A stretch of 54,138 bases of DNA, taken from NCBI RefSeq assembly GCF_000239775.1, contig NZ_CAFI01000095.1, positions 17,646 through 71,783 on the forward strand. The letters are read 5' to 3'. Position 1 is the first letter of the stretch. Each line of letters opens with the position of its first letter. Shown in pieces: positions 34,889 to 43,968 of the stretch. The position numbers and the translations under genes were made by a program. Under the pieces are notes generated by a model. The model had not been told where the DNA came from, made no database searches, and worked only from the letters and a program-made list of their open reading frames with translations. The DNA comes from Bradyrhizobium sp. ORS 375. Its GTDB lineage: Bacteria; Pseudomonadota; Alphaproteobacteria; Rhizobiales; Xanthobacteraceae.

Positions 34889-36433
34889 TCAGATCTTCCG
34901 TCCCGCTCGCTCCCAATGGGGATCGCGGAGCCGCCGCTTGAAGATCTTGCCGGAATCCTCGCGCGGCAGCTTGTCATGGATCTCGATGTGTCTCGGCACC
35001 TTGTAATCGGCCAGCGACGCCTTCAGCCGCGCCTTGACCGCGTTGGTGTCCAGCACCACGCCGGGCTGCGGCTCGACCACCGCCATCAGCGTCTCGCCGA
35101 ACTCGGCGTCGGGGATGCCGAACACCGCGCAATCGTGCACGCCCGGGACGGCGTGCAGCACGGCCTCGATCTCCGCCGGATAGATGTTGACGCCGCCCGA
35201 GATCACCATGTCGCGCTTGCGGTCGCAGAGGAAGACATACCCTTCGGCGTCCATGTAGCCGACGTCGCCGGAGGTGATGAAGCCGTCGCGATCGATCTCG
35301 GTCCGCTTCTCCGGCTTGTTGTGATAGGTGAAGTCCGGATTGCCCGCGATGCGCGAATAGATCTCGCCGACCTCCCCTTGCGGCAAAATGCGGCCGTCCT
35401 CGCCGAGGAAACGCAGCTCGGCGCCCGGCGAGACCTTGCCGACGGTGCCCGGCTTCTTCAGCGCGTCTTCCGAGGTCGCGAAGGTCACGGCGCCCGATTC
35501 GGTCGAGCCGTAGAACTCGTAGATCACGGGCCCCCACCATTCGATCATCGCGCGCTTGACGTCGGCCGGACATGGCGCGGCGGCATGAATGACGTGGCGC
35601 AGCGACGACGTATCGTAGCGGCGGCGCACCTCCTCCGGCAGCTTCATGAGGCGGATGAACATCGTCGGCACCATGAAGATGGTGTCGATCCGTTCGGCTT
35701 GAATGACGGCCAGAAACTCTTCCGGCTCGAAGCGCGGCATCAGCACCAGCGCACCGCCGAGGCGGCCGGCGCGGAGGCCGAAGGCATTCGGCGCGGAATG
35801 GTACAGTGGCCCCGGCAGCAGCGCCCGCGAGCCCGGCTTCAGGCCGTAGATCAGCGCCCGCATCCGCTCGGCCGAGGCGGCCTGCTCGATCGTCGGCGCG
35901 CTGCGGCGGACGCCCTTGGGGTGGCCGGTCGTGCCCGACGTGTAGATCATGTTCTGCGGCTGCGGCACCTGCGGACCCTCGTAAGGGCTGTGCTGCGAAA
36001 GCCAGCCCTCCAGCTCGATCGCAAAGTCCGGCGTTTCCAGCAGGTCCGTACTGATGTTGTAGTTCGACAAGATCTCCGGCGGCGTCGGAACGCTGATCAC
36101 GGTGATATCGGGCGGAATGAGACCCCGCAGCTGGTGCAGCAGATCGGCATGGCCAATCAGCACGCGCGTCGCCGAATCCTTGAGGATGTAGTCGATCTCC
36201 TCCGGCTTGAAGTGCCAGTTCACTGGCACGCCATACGCACCGAGGCGCATCGCGCCGTAGGCCGCCTCGATGAAGGCGATGTCGTTGCGCATCAGCATGC
36301 AAACGCAATCGCCCTGGCGGACGCCGAGCTGCGCGAGGCCATTGGCGATCCGCGCGGCGCGGTCGGCGATCTCGGCATGGCTGCGCCGGCGATCGCCGGA
36401 GATGATGCCGCAGAACAGGGAGGACGTTTCCAT
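34889..36433 (-). CDS. Acyl-CoA synthetase (AMP-forming)
   Basis: 514 residues from the ATG at 36433; longer frames read into a palindromic repeat. Adenylation motifs are YTSGTTGHPKG, YEFYGSTESG, TSGDVGYMDAEGYVFLCDRKRDMVISGGVNIYPAEIE and the catalytic Lys in PREDSGKIFKRRLRD. By family it activates a carboxylic acid with ATP and CoA. The substrate is not evident. It lies between ppc and a crotonase gene on the same strand and belongs to the CoA-ester island that continues to about 45.7 kb. The gap to the crotonase gene upstream is occupied by a repeat. Confidence 0.87.
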   Translation of the reverse strand: METSSLFCGIISGDRRRSHAEIADRAARIANGLAQLGVRQGDCVCMLMRNDIAFIEAAYGAMRLGAYGVPVNWHFKPEEIDYILKDSATRVLIGHADLLHQLRGLIPPDITVISVPTPPEILSNYNISTDLLETPDFAIELEGWLSQHSPYEGPQVPQPQNMIYTSGTTGHPKGVRRSAPTIEQAASAERMRALIYGLKPGSRALLPGPLYHSAPNAFGLRAGRLGGALVLMPRFEPEEFLAVIQAERIDTIFMVPTMFIRLMKLPEEVRRRYDTSSLRHVIHAAAPCPADVKRAMIEWWGPVIYEFYGSTESGAVTFATSEDALKKPGTVGKVSPGAELRFLGEDGRILPQGEVGEIYSRIAGNPDFTYHNKPEKRTEIDRDGFITSGDVGYMDAEGYVFLCDRKRDMVISGGVNIYPAEIEAVLHAVPGVHDCAVFGIPDAEFGETLMAVVEPQPGVVLDTNAVKARLKASLADYKVPRHIEIHDKLPREDSGKIFKRRLRDPHWERAGRKI

Positions 36434-36471
36434 TTTCTTGGTATCCGATCTGGTGTCGGTTTGAGTTTCCG

Positions 36472-36558
36472 CCGTCATTCCGGGGCGATGCGCAGCATCG
36501 AACCCGGAATCTCGAGATTGTCTGGCTCGGCTCCTTCGGGACATCCCGCGAGGAGGAT
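36472..36558. repeat. GTCATTCCGG-type palindromic repeat, copy with decayed right half
   Basis: CCGTCATTCCGGGGCGATGC and GAACCCGGAATCTCGAGATT match the left half of the family, but the right half decays into GGGACATCCCGCGAGGAGGATGC. It lies between the crotonase stop and the acyl-CoA synthetase start. Confidence 0.65.
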
Positions 36559-36559
36559 G

Positions 36560-37369
36560 CTAGTCGGCAAACTTCGGCGCACGCTTTTCAATATTCGCCC
36601 GCACCGATTCCAGCTGGTTCGGGCTGCCGATCAGCTTCTGCTGCTCGACCGATTCGGCGAGCAGCGCCGGGCCCGGATCAACGGAGAGGTTGTTCAACAT
36701 CCGCTTGGCCGCACGAATGGCATCCGGATTCTTGCCCGCGATCTCGCGCGCCGTCTCCAGCGCGGCCGCGCGCGGATCGGCGCAGATGCGGGTCACGAGA
36801 CCGTAGGCCTGCCCCTCCTCCGGCGAGAACACCCGGCCGGTGTAGGTCAGCTCACGCAAGATGTCGTCGCGCATCAACGTCGCCAGGATCGGTGTGCCCG
36901 CCATATCCGGCACGAGCCCCCATTTGATCTCCATGATCGACATCTTGGTGTCGGGCGCGACGTAGCGCATGTCGGCGCCGAGCGCGAGCTGGAAACCGCC
37001 GCCATAGGCCACGCCATGCACCGCAGCAATCACCGGCACCGGAAGCTGCCGCCAGCCCCACACCGCCTGCTGGGCGAAATTGGCCTTGCCGTGGGTGCGA
37101 ACGGTGAGGTCACGCTTCTCGCCGCCAGCGATACCGTTACCGCCGGACTCCTTCATCGCCGCGAAGCGGCCCATGTCGAGCCCGGCGCAGAACGCGCGGC
37201 CCTCGCCGGACAGCACCACCGCGCGCAGTCCCTTCTCGTTCGACAGCCGTTCGGTGGCCGCCACCAGCGCCTCGAACATCTCCTGATCGAGCGCATTCAT
37301 CTTGTCGGCGCGGACCAGGCGGACATCGGCGACGCCGTCCTTGATCTCGATCGCGATGCGGTTGTCCAT
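36560..37369 (-). CDS. Enoyl-CoA hydratase/isomerase family protein
   Basis: 269 residues. Crotonase oxyanion-hole segments are RAFCAGLDMGRF and VHGVAYGGGFQLALGADMRYV. The catalytic region reads MSIMEIKWGLVPDMAG, with Glu at one site and Asp at the position typical of enoyl-CoA isomerases and dienoyl-CoA isomerases. By family it acts on an acyl-CoA; hydratase and isomerase cannot be separated here. It is divergent from the dienoyl-CoA-reductase-like gene with 103 bp between starts, so they may share regulation. Confidence 0.85.
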   Translation of the reverse strand: MDNRIAIEIKDGVADVRLVRADKMNALDQEMFEALVAATERLSNEKGLRAVVLSGEGRAFCAGLDMGRFAAMKESGGNGIAGGEKRDLTVRTHGKANFAQQAVWGWRQLPVPVIAAVHGVAYGGGFQLALGADMRYVAPDTKMSIMEIKWGLVPDMAGTPILATLMRDDILRELTYTGRVFSPEEGQAYGLVTRICADPRAAALETAREIAGKNPDAIRAAKRMLNNLSVDPGPALLAESVEQQKLIGSPNQLESVRANIEKRAPKFAD

Positions 37370-37472
37370 CGGGCGGTCTCCTCACGATTGTCTTTGTGTC
37401 TTTACAGAAGGCTGCCGGAGCAGTTTAGTCAATCGACCAATTAACTCACAACATGTCAGGCGGGAAACTTCC

Positions 37473-38348
37473 ATGTTCAAGGACAATCTCCTCGAGGGTC
37501 GGCGTATCCTGGTGACCGGCGGCGGCACTGGCCTCGGCAAGGCGATGGCTGCCCGCTTCCTCCAGCTCGGCGCCGAAGTGCATATTTGCGGACGGCGGAA
37601 AATCGTCTGCGACGAGACCGCGACCGAACTGATGGACCTCTATGGCGGCCGCGTCACGAGCCACGGCGTCGACATCCGCAATGCGATGGCGGTGGAGGAG
37701 ATGATCGAGGCGATCTTTCAGGAAGGCGGCCTCACCGATCTCATCAACAATGCCGCCGGCAACTTCATTTCCCGCACCGAGGAATTGAGCCCGCGCGGAT
37801 TCGACGCAGTCGCCAACATCGTGATGCACGGCACGTTCTACGTCACGCATGCGGTCGGCAAGCGCTGGATCGCGGCGAAGCAGCCTGGCAATGTCGTGTC
37901 GATCACGGTGACCTGGGTACGCAACGGCTCGCCCTACGTCGTGCCGTCGGCGATGAGCAAGTCGGCGATTCACGCCATGACGATGTCGCTCGCCACCGAA
38001 TGGGGCCGCTACGGCATCCGCCTCAACACCATCGCGCCCGGCGAGATCCCGACCGAAGGCATGAGCAAGCGCATCAAGCCGGGCGACGAGGCCGGCGCGC
38101 GGACCAAGGCGATGAACCCGATGGGCCGCGTCGGCACCATGGAGGAGTTGCAGAACCTTGCAGTGTTCCTGATCTCCGGCGGCTGCAACTGGATCAACGG
38201 CGAGACCATCGCGATGGACGGCGCCCAGGCACTGGCGATGGGCGGCAATTTTTATCAGCTGCGCGACTGGAGCGACGACGACTGGACCAAGGCCAAGGAG
38301 TCGATCAAGGCGCAGAACGAGAAGGACCGCGCGACGCGGACGAGCTGA
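37473..38348 (+). CDS. 2,4-dienoyl-CoA reductase-like SDR protein
   Basis: 291 residues from the ATG at 37473. It closely follows the mitochondrial/peroxisomal 2,4-dienoyl-CoA reductase pattern: VTGGGTGLGKAMA, DLINNAAGNFISRTEELSP, SLATEWGRYGIRLNTIAPG and GCNWINGETIAMDG. Lys163 is conserved (VPSAMSK), but the usual YxxxK Tyr position is Ser159. Where dienoyl-CoA reductases carry their own active Tyr (SITTIY), this protein has Trp148 (SITVTW). It may reduce an enoyl-type double bond by a different mechanism or be inactive. The gene is divergent from the crotonase gene. Confidence 0.8.
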   Translation: MFKDNLLEGRRILVTGGGTGLGKAMAARFLQLGAEVHICGRRKIVCDETATELMDLYGGRVTSHGVDIRNAMAVEEMIEAIFQEGGLTDLINNAAGNFISRTEELSPRGFDAVANIVMHGTFYVTHAVGKRWIAAKQPGNVVSITVTWVRNGSPYVVPSAMSKSAIHAMTMSLATEWGRYGIRLNTIAPGEIPTEGMSKRIKPGDEAGARTKAMNPMGRVGTMEELQNLAVFLISGGCNWINGETIAMDGAQALAMGGNFYQLRDWSDDDWTKAKESIKAQNEKDRATRTS

Positions 38349-38474
38349 CGCGCAACCGCGCTGTTGATCGGCGGGGCGCGACCTGTAGATTGATTGAACG
38401 ATACTCGCTCCGGCGCAATCCGGGGCGAGATAGCCGAATAGAAACGAAGAATACGGCACAATCGGAGGGGAAAC

Positions 38475-40055
38475 ATGTCCGTCACGACGGCAGCGTCGAC
38501 GCTCGTCGACGTCGTGCGCAAGCAGGCGCAGGCACTCGGCTCCGCCACCGCCTACGAATTCGAGGGCCGCATCACCAGCTTCGCCGAGTTCGACCGCAAG
38601 ACCAACCAGGTCGCCAACGCACTGAAGGCGCTCGGCCTCAAGCCGCACGAGCGGATCGCGTATTTCGGCAAGAACAGCGACAGCTATTTCGAGCTGCTGG
38701 TCGGCGCCATGAAGGCGAACGTCGTGATGGCGCCGGTGAACTGGCGGCTGGCTGGTCCCGAGGTCGCCTTCATTGTCGAGGATTGCAAGGCACCCGCCCT
38801 GTTCGTCGGGCCGGAGTTCATCACGATGATCCGGCAGATCCGCGACCAGCTGCCGAGCGTGCGGCACATCATCACCACCGAAGGCGGCGCACCGGAATGG
38901 CAGGACTACACGCCGTGGCGCGACGCCCAAGACGCTCATGATCCGGGCGTGGCGATCACACCGAAGGACATCGCGCTGCAGCTCTACACCTCCGGCACGA
39001 CGGGCAAGCCGAAGGGCGCGATGCTGTCGCACGCGAACTTCCTCAACCTGGTCAACACCGGCAATCCGGATGAGAAGCCGGACTGGAACAAATGGTCGAC
39101 CGAGGATGTCTCGCTGATCGCGATGCCGATCTTCCATATCGGCGGCTCCGGCTGGGGTCTGATGAGCCTCTACCACGGCGCCCGCGGCGTCATCGCGCGC
39201 GAGTTCGATCCGACGAAGATTCTCGATTTCTTCGAGCAGTCCGGGATCACAAAGCTGTTCATGGTGCCCGCCGCGATGCAGTTCGTGGTACGGCAACCGC
39301 GTGCGCGGCAGGTCGATTTTTCCCGATTGAAATACATGCTCTACGGCGCCTCGCCGATCCCCGCGGCGCTGCTGAAGGAATGCATCGACGTCTTCAAATG
39401 CGGCTTCGTGCAGATGTACGGGATGACCGAGACCACCGGCACCATCATCGCACTGCCGCCGGAGGATCACGTCGAGGGCCTCGAGCGGATGCGCTCCGCC
39501 GGCAAGCCGCTGCCCGGCGTCGAGGTCGCCATCATCGATCCGCTCGGCAACCCGCTGCCGCCGCGCGAGGTCGGCGAGATCGCCACCCGCTCCGGCTCCA
39601 ACATGGCGGGCTACTGGAATCTGCCGGAGGCGACCGCGCGGACGCTCGGCAAGGACGGCTGGCTGCGTACGGGTGACGCCGGCTACATGGATGAGGACGG
39701 CTACGTCTACATCCACGACCGCATCAAGGACATGATCATCTCCGGCGGCGAGAACATCTATCCGGCCGAGGTCGAGAGCGCGATCTGCGACCATCCCGAT
39801 GTCGCCGAGGCCGCCGTGATCGGCATTCCCGACGACAAATGGGGCGAGGCGGTGAAGGCAATCGTGGTGATGAAGCCCGGCAAGCAGGCGACCGCGACCG
39901 ACATCATCAACTTCACGCGCACCCGCATCGCCGGCTTCAAGACGCCGAAGAGCGTCGACTTTCTCGACGCCCTCCCGCGCAATCCGTCCGGCAAGATCCT
40001 GCGGCGGAATCTGCGGGACCCGTATTGGGCGGGAAAGGACCGGCAAGTGAACTAA
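38475..40055 (+). CDS. Long-chain-fatty-acid/aryl acid CoA ligase (AMP-forming)
   Basis: 526 residues, with GGAGGGG before the ATG. Adenylation motifs are LYTSGTTGKPKGAMLSH, YGMTETTG, RTGDAGYMDEDGYVYIHDRIKDMIISGGENIYPAEVE and the Lys in RNPSGKILRRNLRD. The N-terminus has the RIAYFGKNSDSYFELLVGAMKANVVMAPVNWRLAGPEV segment usual in fatty-acid ligases. By family it makes an acyl-CoA from a medium or long-chain acid. It follows the SDR gene by 126 bp on the same strand. Together with the ligase at 34889-36433 the island has two acid-activating enzymes. Confidence 0.9.
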   Translation: MSVTTAASTLVDVVRKQAQALGSATAYEFEGRITSFAEFDRKTNQVANALKALGLKPHERIAYFGKNSDSYFELLVGAMKANVVMAPVNWRLAGPEVAFIVEDCKAPALFVGPEFITMIRQIRDQLPSVRHIITTEGGAPEWQDYTPWRDAQDAHDPGVAITPKDIALQLYTSGTTGKPKGAMLSHANFLNLVNTGNPDEKPDWNKWSTEDVSLIAMPIFHIGGSGWGLMSLYHGARGVIAREFDPTKILDFFEQSGITKLFMVPAAMQFVVRQPRARQVDFSRLKYMLYGASPIPAALLKECIDVFKCGFVQMYGMTETTGTIIALPPEDHVEGLERMRSAGKPLPGVEVAIIDPLGNPLPPREVGEIATRSGSNMAGYWNLPEATARTLGKDGWLRTGDAGYMDEDGYVYIHDRIKDMIISGGENIYPAEVESAICDHPDVAEAAVIGIPDDKWGEAVKAIVVMKPGKQATATDIINFTRTRIAGFKTPKSVDFLDALPRNPSGKILRRNLRDPYWAGKDRQVN

Positions 40056-40084
40056 TGATGCGGATCGTTCGCGGCGATACATTC

Positions 40085-40179
40085 TGGATCGCTTCGCTGA
40101 CGCTCGCGATGACGTGGAGAGAGCGCGCGCTCTTTCCCCACCGTCATTGCGAGGCGCACTTGCGCCGAAGCAATCCAAG
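40085..40179. repeat. GGATTGCTTCG..CGCAATGACG-type inverted repeat
   Basis: Left part GGATCGCTTCGCTGACGCTC..GATGACG and right part CGTCATTGCGAGGCGCAC..CGAAGCAATCC are inverted relative to each other. It lies in the 189-bp gap between the convergent ligase and acyl-CoA dehydrogenase genes. Only part of the arms is intact. Confidence 0.6.
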
Positions 40180-40244
40180 GGCCAAGTGATAAGTTTGAAT
40201 TGCCGGCTGACGCTCACGATGGCCGTCTTCGACCTACGACAACC

Positions 40245-41519
40245 TCACCTCTTATTCGCTCCCATATACCCGAACAGGAAACCCGCCACCTTCCGCATCT
40301 GGATCTCCTCGCTGCCCTCGGTGATGCGATAGCGGCGGTGGTGGCGGTAGATGTGCTCGAACGGCTTGTGGCGCGAATAGCCCATGCCGCCATGAACCTG
40401 GATGGCCCGATCCGCAGCCTCGCAGCACAGCCGATTAGCCCAGTAGTTGCACATCGAGACCTTGTCGGACAGCGTGTGCTCCACCTGCGCCTGCGTGAGC
40501 TGATCCATCTCCCAGGCCGTCTTGCGGATCAGCAGCCGCAGCATCTCGGCCTGCGTCGCCAACTCCACCAGCGGCCACTGGATCGCCTGGTTTTCGGCGA
40601 GAGCCTTGCCGAACGGCTTGCGCTCCCGCGCGTAGTTGATGCTCTCGTTGATGCAGTAGACGGCGGCGCCGAGCGAGCTCGCCGCCTGCCGGATGCGGTT
40701 CTCGTGGACGAAGCATTGCGCCAGCGACAGCCCACGCCCGACCTCGCCGAACAGCGCGTCTTCCGGCACGAACACGTCGGTGAAGCTGACCCGAGGGTGG
40801 TCGGTCGGCATGTTGAAGGTCCAGAGATATTCCTCGACCTTCACGCCCTCGCTCTTCGCCGGCACCAGGAAGCAGGTGATGCCGCGCGCGTCGCCGTCGT
40901 TGCCCGACGTGCGCGCGAACAGCGCGCAATGGGTGGCGACGTGCATGCCGGTGGTCCACATCTTCTCGCCGTTGATCAGCCAGCCCTTGACGTTGTCGCG
41001 GGTGGCCGAGACGGCCTTCGTCTCCATATGGGTCGCGTCCGAGCCGTGATGCGGCTCGGTGAGGCCGAAGGTGATCCGGTACTTGCCGGTGATCGAGCCG
41101 TCGATCATCGCCTTCTGGTCGTCGCGGCCGTAGCGATCGAGCATGGTGACGATCGGGAGATTACCGACGATCGAGTGCTCGTTCTGCAAATCGTTGTGCA
41201 GGCCGAGGCCCTTCGACGCAAAGTGCTCGCGGATCACGGCCATCCAGAGGTTGGAGCCGTCCTTGCCGCCATAGCGCTTCGGAATTGCGAAGCGCAGATG
41301 GCCCGCCGCATCGGCGCGATCCTTGGCCTTGCGCAGCAGCTGCTCCCATTCATGCCGCGGCAGGCCGCCATTCTCGAAATCGGTGCGCGCCCATTCGCGG
41401 CGATGATCGAAGAAGCGGATGTTGTCGTCGGTCTCCTCGAGCGGTTTGATCTCCGCGGCGATGAAGCGGTCGAGCTCGTCGAGATAGGCGGTGAGCTCCT
41501 TGGGCAAGGAAAAATCCAT
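40245..41519 (-). CDS. Acyl-CoA dehydrogenase
   Basis: 424 residues. FAD and substrate motifs are visible: FGLTEPHHGSDATHMETKA, NGEKMWTTGMHVATHCALFART, VGRGLSLAQCFVHENRIRQAASSLG, HGGMGYSRHKPFEHIYRHHRRYRITEGSEEIQ with a likely catalytic Glu near its end. The sequence resembles the ACAD10/11-like group that often occurs with APH-type phosphotransferases; such a kinase gene lies 1.5 kb away. By family it oxidises an acyl-CoA to the enoyl-CoA with electrons passing to ETF. It is divergent from the crotonase gene at 41686; the 166-bp gap between them should hold both promoters. Confidence 0.87.
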   Translation of the reverse strand: MDFSLPKELTAYLDELDRFIAAEIKPLEETDDNIRFFDHRREWARTDFENGGLPRHEWEQLLRKAKDRADAAGHLRFAIPKRYGGKDGSNLWMAVIREHFASKGLGLHNDLQNEHSIVGNLPIVTMLDRYGRDDQKAMIDGSITGKYRITFGLTEPHHGSDATHMETKAVSATRDNVKGWLINGEKMWTTGMHVATHCALFARTSGNDGDARGITCFLVPAKSEGVKVEEYLWTFNMPTDHPRVSFTDVFVPEDALFGEVGRGLSLAQCFVHENRIRQAASSLGAAVYCINESINYARERKPFGKALAENQAIQWPLVELATQAEMLRLLIRKTAWEMDQLTQAQVEHTLSDKVSMCNYWANRLCCEAADRAIQVHGGMGYSRHKPFEHIYRHHRRYRITEGSEEIQMRKVAGFLFGYMGANKR

Positions 41520-41685
41520 GGCGTGTCTCCCTGTACGTGTCGTTGTTGTTCTTGGTCTTGGTCGACGCGGCCTGTCGCCGCGTGCTTGTGGCGCGCAGCG
41601 CCGTTGCGTATTTGGATGATCGCAAACGCAGCGCTGGCGCTAAGCTCGCGCAAGACTGCCAATCAGAAACAAGGAGGAACGGCCG

Positions 41686-42465
41686 ATGGATCTGAAATTC
41701 TCCAAGGTGACGCGCAAGGGGCCGATCACGATCGTCACCCTGGCCCGCCCCGAGGTCTACAACGCTCTGCACACGGACGCACATTACGAGCTCGAGGCGG
41801 TGTTCGACGGCTTCGCCGCCGATCCCGAGCAATGGGTCGCGATCGTCACCGGCGAGGGGGACAAGGCGTTCTGCGCCGGCAACGACCTGAAATGGCAGGC
41901 GGCCGGCGGCAAGCGGGGCTGGGGCCGAAGCGGCTTCGGCGGACTGACGTCGCGCTTCGATTGCGACAAGCCGCTGATCGCTGCCGTCAACGGCGTCGCC
42001 ATGGGCGGCGGCTTCGAGATCGCGCTGGCCTGCGACCTCATCATCGCCTCGGAGAATGCGACCTTCGCGCTGCCCGAGCCGCGCGTCGGCCTCGCTGCCC
42101 TCGCCGGCGGCCTGCAGCGGCTGCCGCGTCAGATCGGCATGAAGCGCGCAATGGGCATGATCCTGACCGGCCGACACGTCGGCGCTCGCGAGGGCCATGA
42201 GCTCGGCTTCGTCAACGAGGTGGTGCCGCAGGGCGAGGCGCTGGCGGCCGCGGAGCGCTGGGCGGAGACGATCGCGAAGAACTCGCCGATGTCGATCCGC
42301 GCCTCCAAGCAGGCGATCGAGAAGGGCCTGGCGGTGTCGCTGGAGCAGGCCGTCACCGAGCAGCGCGATTATCCGGCGGTGCAGGCGATGATCCACTCGC
42401 AGGACTACATCGAAGGCCCGAAGGCGTTCTCGGAGAAGCGGCCGCCGAAGTGGCTGGGGCGCTAG
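41686..42465 (+). CDS. Enoyl-CoA hydratase/isomerase family protein (CaiD-like)
   Basis: 259 residues, with AAGGAGGAA 6-7 bases before the ATG. Crotonase segments are DKAFCAGNDLKWQ, VNGVAMGGGFEIALACDLI and FALPEPRVGLAALAGGLQRLPRQIG. The first catalytic Glu equivalent is present in the PEP segment, but the second acidic residue normally before GG is replaced by Ala-Leu-Ala. The order of these segments looks like carnitine/crotonobetainyl-type hydratases. Substrate not known. It is divergent from the acyl-CoA dehydrogenase gene, consistent with a shared pathway. Confidence 0.84.
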   Translation: MDLKFSKVTRKGPITIVTLARPEVYNALHTDAHYELEAVFDGFAADPEQWVAIVTGEGDKAFCAGNDLKWQAAGGKRGWGRSGFGGLTSRFDCDKPLIAAVNGVAMGGGFEIALACDLIIASENATFALPEPRVGLAALAGGLQRLPRQIGMKRAMGMILTGRHVGAREGHELGFVNEVVPQGEALAAAERWAETIAKNSPMSIRASKQAIEKGLAVSLEQAVTEQRDYPAVQAMIHSQDYIEGPKAFSEKRPPKWLGR

Positions 42466-42498
42466 CGCCTGAATGACTGCGCGAGCTTGCCCCCACTG

Positions 42499-42585
42499 CG
42501 TCATGGCCGGGCTTGACCCGGCCATCCACGTCGGCCGGCAGACTCGGGAGAGGATGGATGCCCGGGTCAGGCCCGGGCATGACGG
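42499..42585. repeat. ATGGCCGGG..CCCGGGCAT palindromic repeat, copy 2
   Basis: CGTCATGGCCGGGCTTGACC, inner CCGGCCATCCACGTC, then GGATGCCCGGGTCAGGCC and CGGGCATGACGG. It fills the gap between convergent genes, as does the copy at 25127-25212. Confidence 0.8.
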
Positions 42586-42592
42586 CGGAGGA

Positions 42593-42979
42593 TTAGGAGG
42601 CATCGGTGCCCCTCCCCGCCTCGCGCTTGTAGGACGCGTAGTTGGGCTGGTCGACAGCGAGCTTGTCGAGCGTGGTCTGCCAGAGATGCTCTTTCAGCCC
42701 TGGCGTCGAGAGGTCGACGGCGCCGCTCGCGATCCGCTCCGCAAGCACGCGATTGATATCGAACAACGCGCCGTCATGTCCAAGCAGTTGCTCCAGCCGC
42801 GCATGCTCCGCCGCGTCGGCCGCAGCCGCCTGCGTCAGCTGCCGCACCACGAGATCGAGCGCGTTGATGCCGACGCGCAGCTTGAAGGCCTGATGGCCCG
42901 AGATCAGCGGGGCGATGTCGTTGCGCAGGAAGTCGGCGACAGCTTTCACCAGCTCGTCCGGCCTCGGTTCGTCCTGCAT
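42593..42979 (-). CDS. DUF6285-type small protein
   Basis: 128 residues, mostly helical. Segments such as RPDELVKAVADFLRNDIAPLISGHQAFKLRVGINALDLVVRQL and TLDKLAVDQPNYASYKRE match the small family usually found beside APH-type phosphotransferases and acyl-CoA dehydrogenases. No function is known for it. Its ATG shares one base with the stop of the phosphotransferase gene (TGATG), so the two are translationally coupled. It is the last gene of a three-gene minus-strand operon with the kinase and a crotonase. Confidence 0.75.
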   Translation of the reverse strand: MQDEPRPDELVKAVADFLRNDIAPLISGHQAFKLRVGINALDLVVRQLTQAAAADAAEHARLEQLLGHDGALFDINRVLAERIASGAVDLSTPGLKEHLWQTTLDKLAVDQPNYASYKREAGRGTDAS

Positions 42980-43968
42980 CAGCCCTCTCCTCGCGGCGCC
43001 AGCAGCCGCAGCAGATCGATTTCGGTTTCCGACGCGCGGCGGCCGATCATGGCGCGCTCCATCGAATGGTCAGGCCCCAGACGAAACCGCTGCATCATGC
43101 CGCAGCACATCACGCCCCAGCGCAACGTGCCCATGACCTCCCAGAACTTCACCCTGTCGACATCGACCTTGCGTCCCGCGGACTTATAACCCGCGAACAG
43201 CTCCTCGCGCGCGCCGAAGCCGCCGACCGGCTTGTCGATCTCGCCGAAGCGCCAGGAGTTGACGCAGACCCAACCGAGGTCCTCCATGGGATCGCCGAGA
43301 TGGGCGAGCTCCCAGTCGAGGACGGCGCGCACGCCATCGGGACCGATGATCAGATTGCCGTTGCGGAAGTCGCCATGCACCAGCGTCACCTCGGCCGGCG
43401 GACCCGGATCGTTCTGCGACAGCCAGCGCAGCGCGAGATCGAAGACGGGGCGCGGCCAGTCGAAGCTGTGATATTCGCGCGCCAGCTCGGCGATCTCTCT
43501 GGTCGCGTTCATCTCGCGCAACGACGGCAACGCCTCGCGCGGGATGTTGTGGATGCCGGCAGCGATGCCGCCGAGCTGGCGCGCGAGACGGGGTCGCGCC
43601 TCGGCGAATTCGGCATCGCGCAAGATCTTGCGCGCGATGGTCTCGCCCTCGACGCGGCGCATGATGAAGCCGGTGCCGAGATCGTCGGAAGGCCGCAACA
43701 CGTGCAGCACCTCCGGCGATGGCACGCCCGCGCGATGCGCGAGCCGCATCAACGCCGCTTCATTGTCGAGCCCTGCGGCGCGGCCGGGCGCCGCGCCGTA
43801 GCCTTTCGGCGACCGGCGCAGGATGGCGCCGACGTCACCGTCGGGGTGCACGATGTCGAAGCGCCACGTCTCCTGGCTGGCGCCGCCGGACAGCTTCGCC
43901 GCGCCACGCGCGCCGGTCGCGCCCGGCATGAACGAGGCGACGCAGCGGGACAGCTCGGCCTCGATCAT
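42979..43968 (-). CDS. APH-family phosphotransferase, ACAD10-type
   Basis: 329 residues from the ATG at 43968. Kinase-like motifs are VHGDFRNGNLIIGP with catalytic Asp200 and VLDWELAHLGDPMEDLGW with Asp218. The N-lobe has LSGGASQETWRFD. By family it transfers phosphate to a small substrate; relatives fused to or beside acyl-CoA dehydrogenases (ACAD10/11) phosphorylate 4-hydroxyacyl-CoA. The start overlaps the crotonase stop by 4 bases (43965-43968) and the stop overlaps the DUF6285 start. A role with the acyl-CoA dehydrogenase at 40245 in 4-hydroxy acid breakdown is a reasonable inference. Confidence 0.83.
   Translation of the reverse strand: MIEAELSRCVASFMPGATGARGAAKLSGGASQETWRFDIVHPDGDVGAILRRSPKGYGAAPGRAAGLDNEAALMRLAHRAGVPSPEVLHVLRPSDDLGTGFIMRRVEGETIARKILRDAEFAEARPRLARQLGGIAAGIHNIPREALPSLREMNATREIAELAREYHSFDWPRPVFDLALRWLSQNDPGPPAEVTLVHGDFRNGNLIIGPDGVRAVLDWELAHLGDPMEDLGWVCVNSWRFGEIDKPVGGFGAREELFAGYKSAGRKVDVDRVKFWEVMGTLRWGVMCCGMMQRFRLGPDHSMERAMIGRRASETEIDLLRLLAPRGEG

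Noticed and set aside
32055-35006. Plus-strand open frame of 983 codons opposite ppc
   Set aside because: PEP carboxylase on the minus strand is complete with all motifs, and the opposing frame has shadow-like composition.
36434-36544. N-terminal extension of the acyl-CoA synthetase frame
   Set aside because: It reads through a GTCATTCCGG-type repeat; the AMP-ligase N-terminus fits the ATG at 36433.
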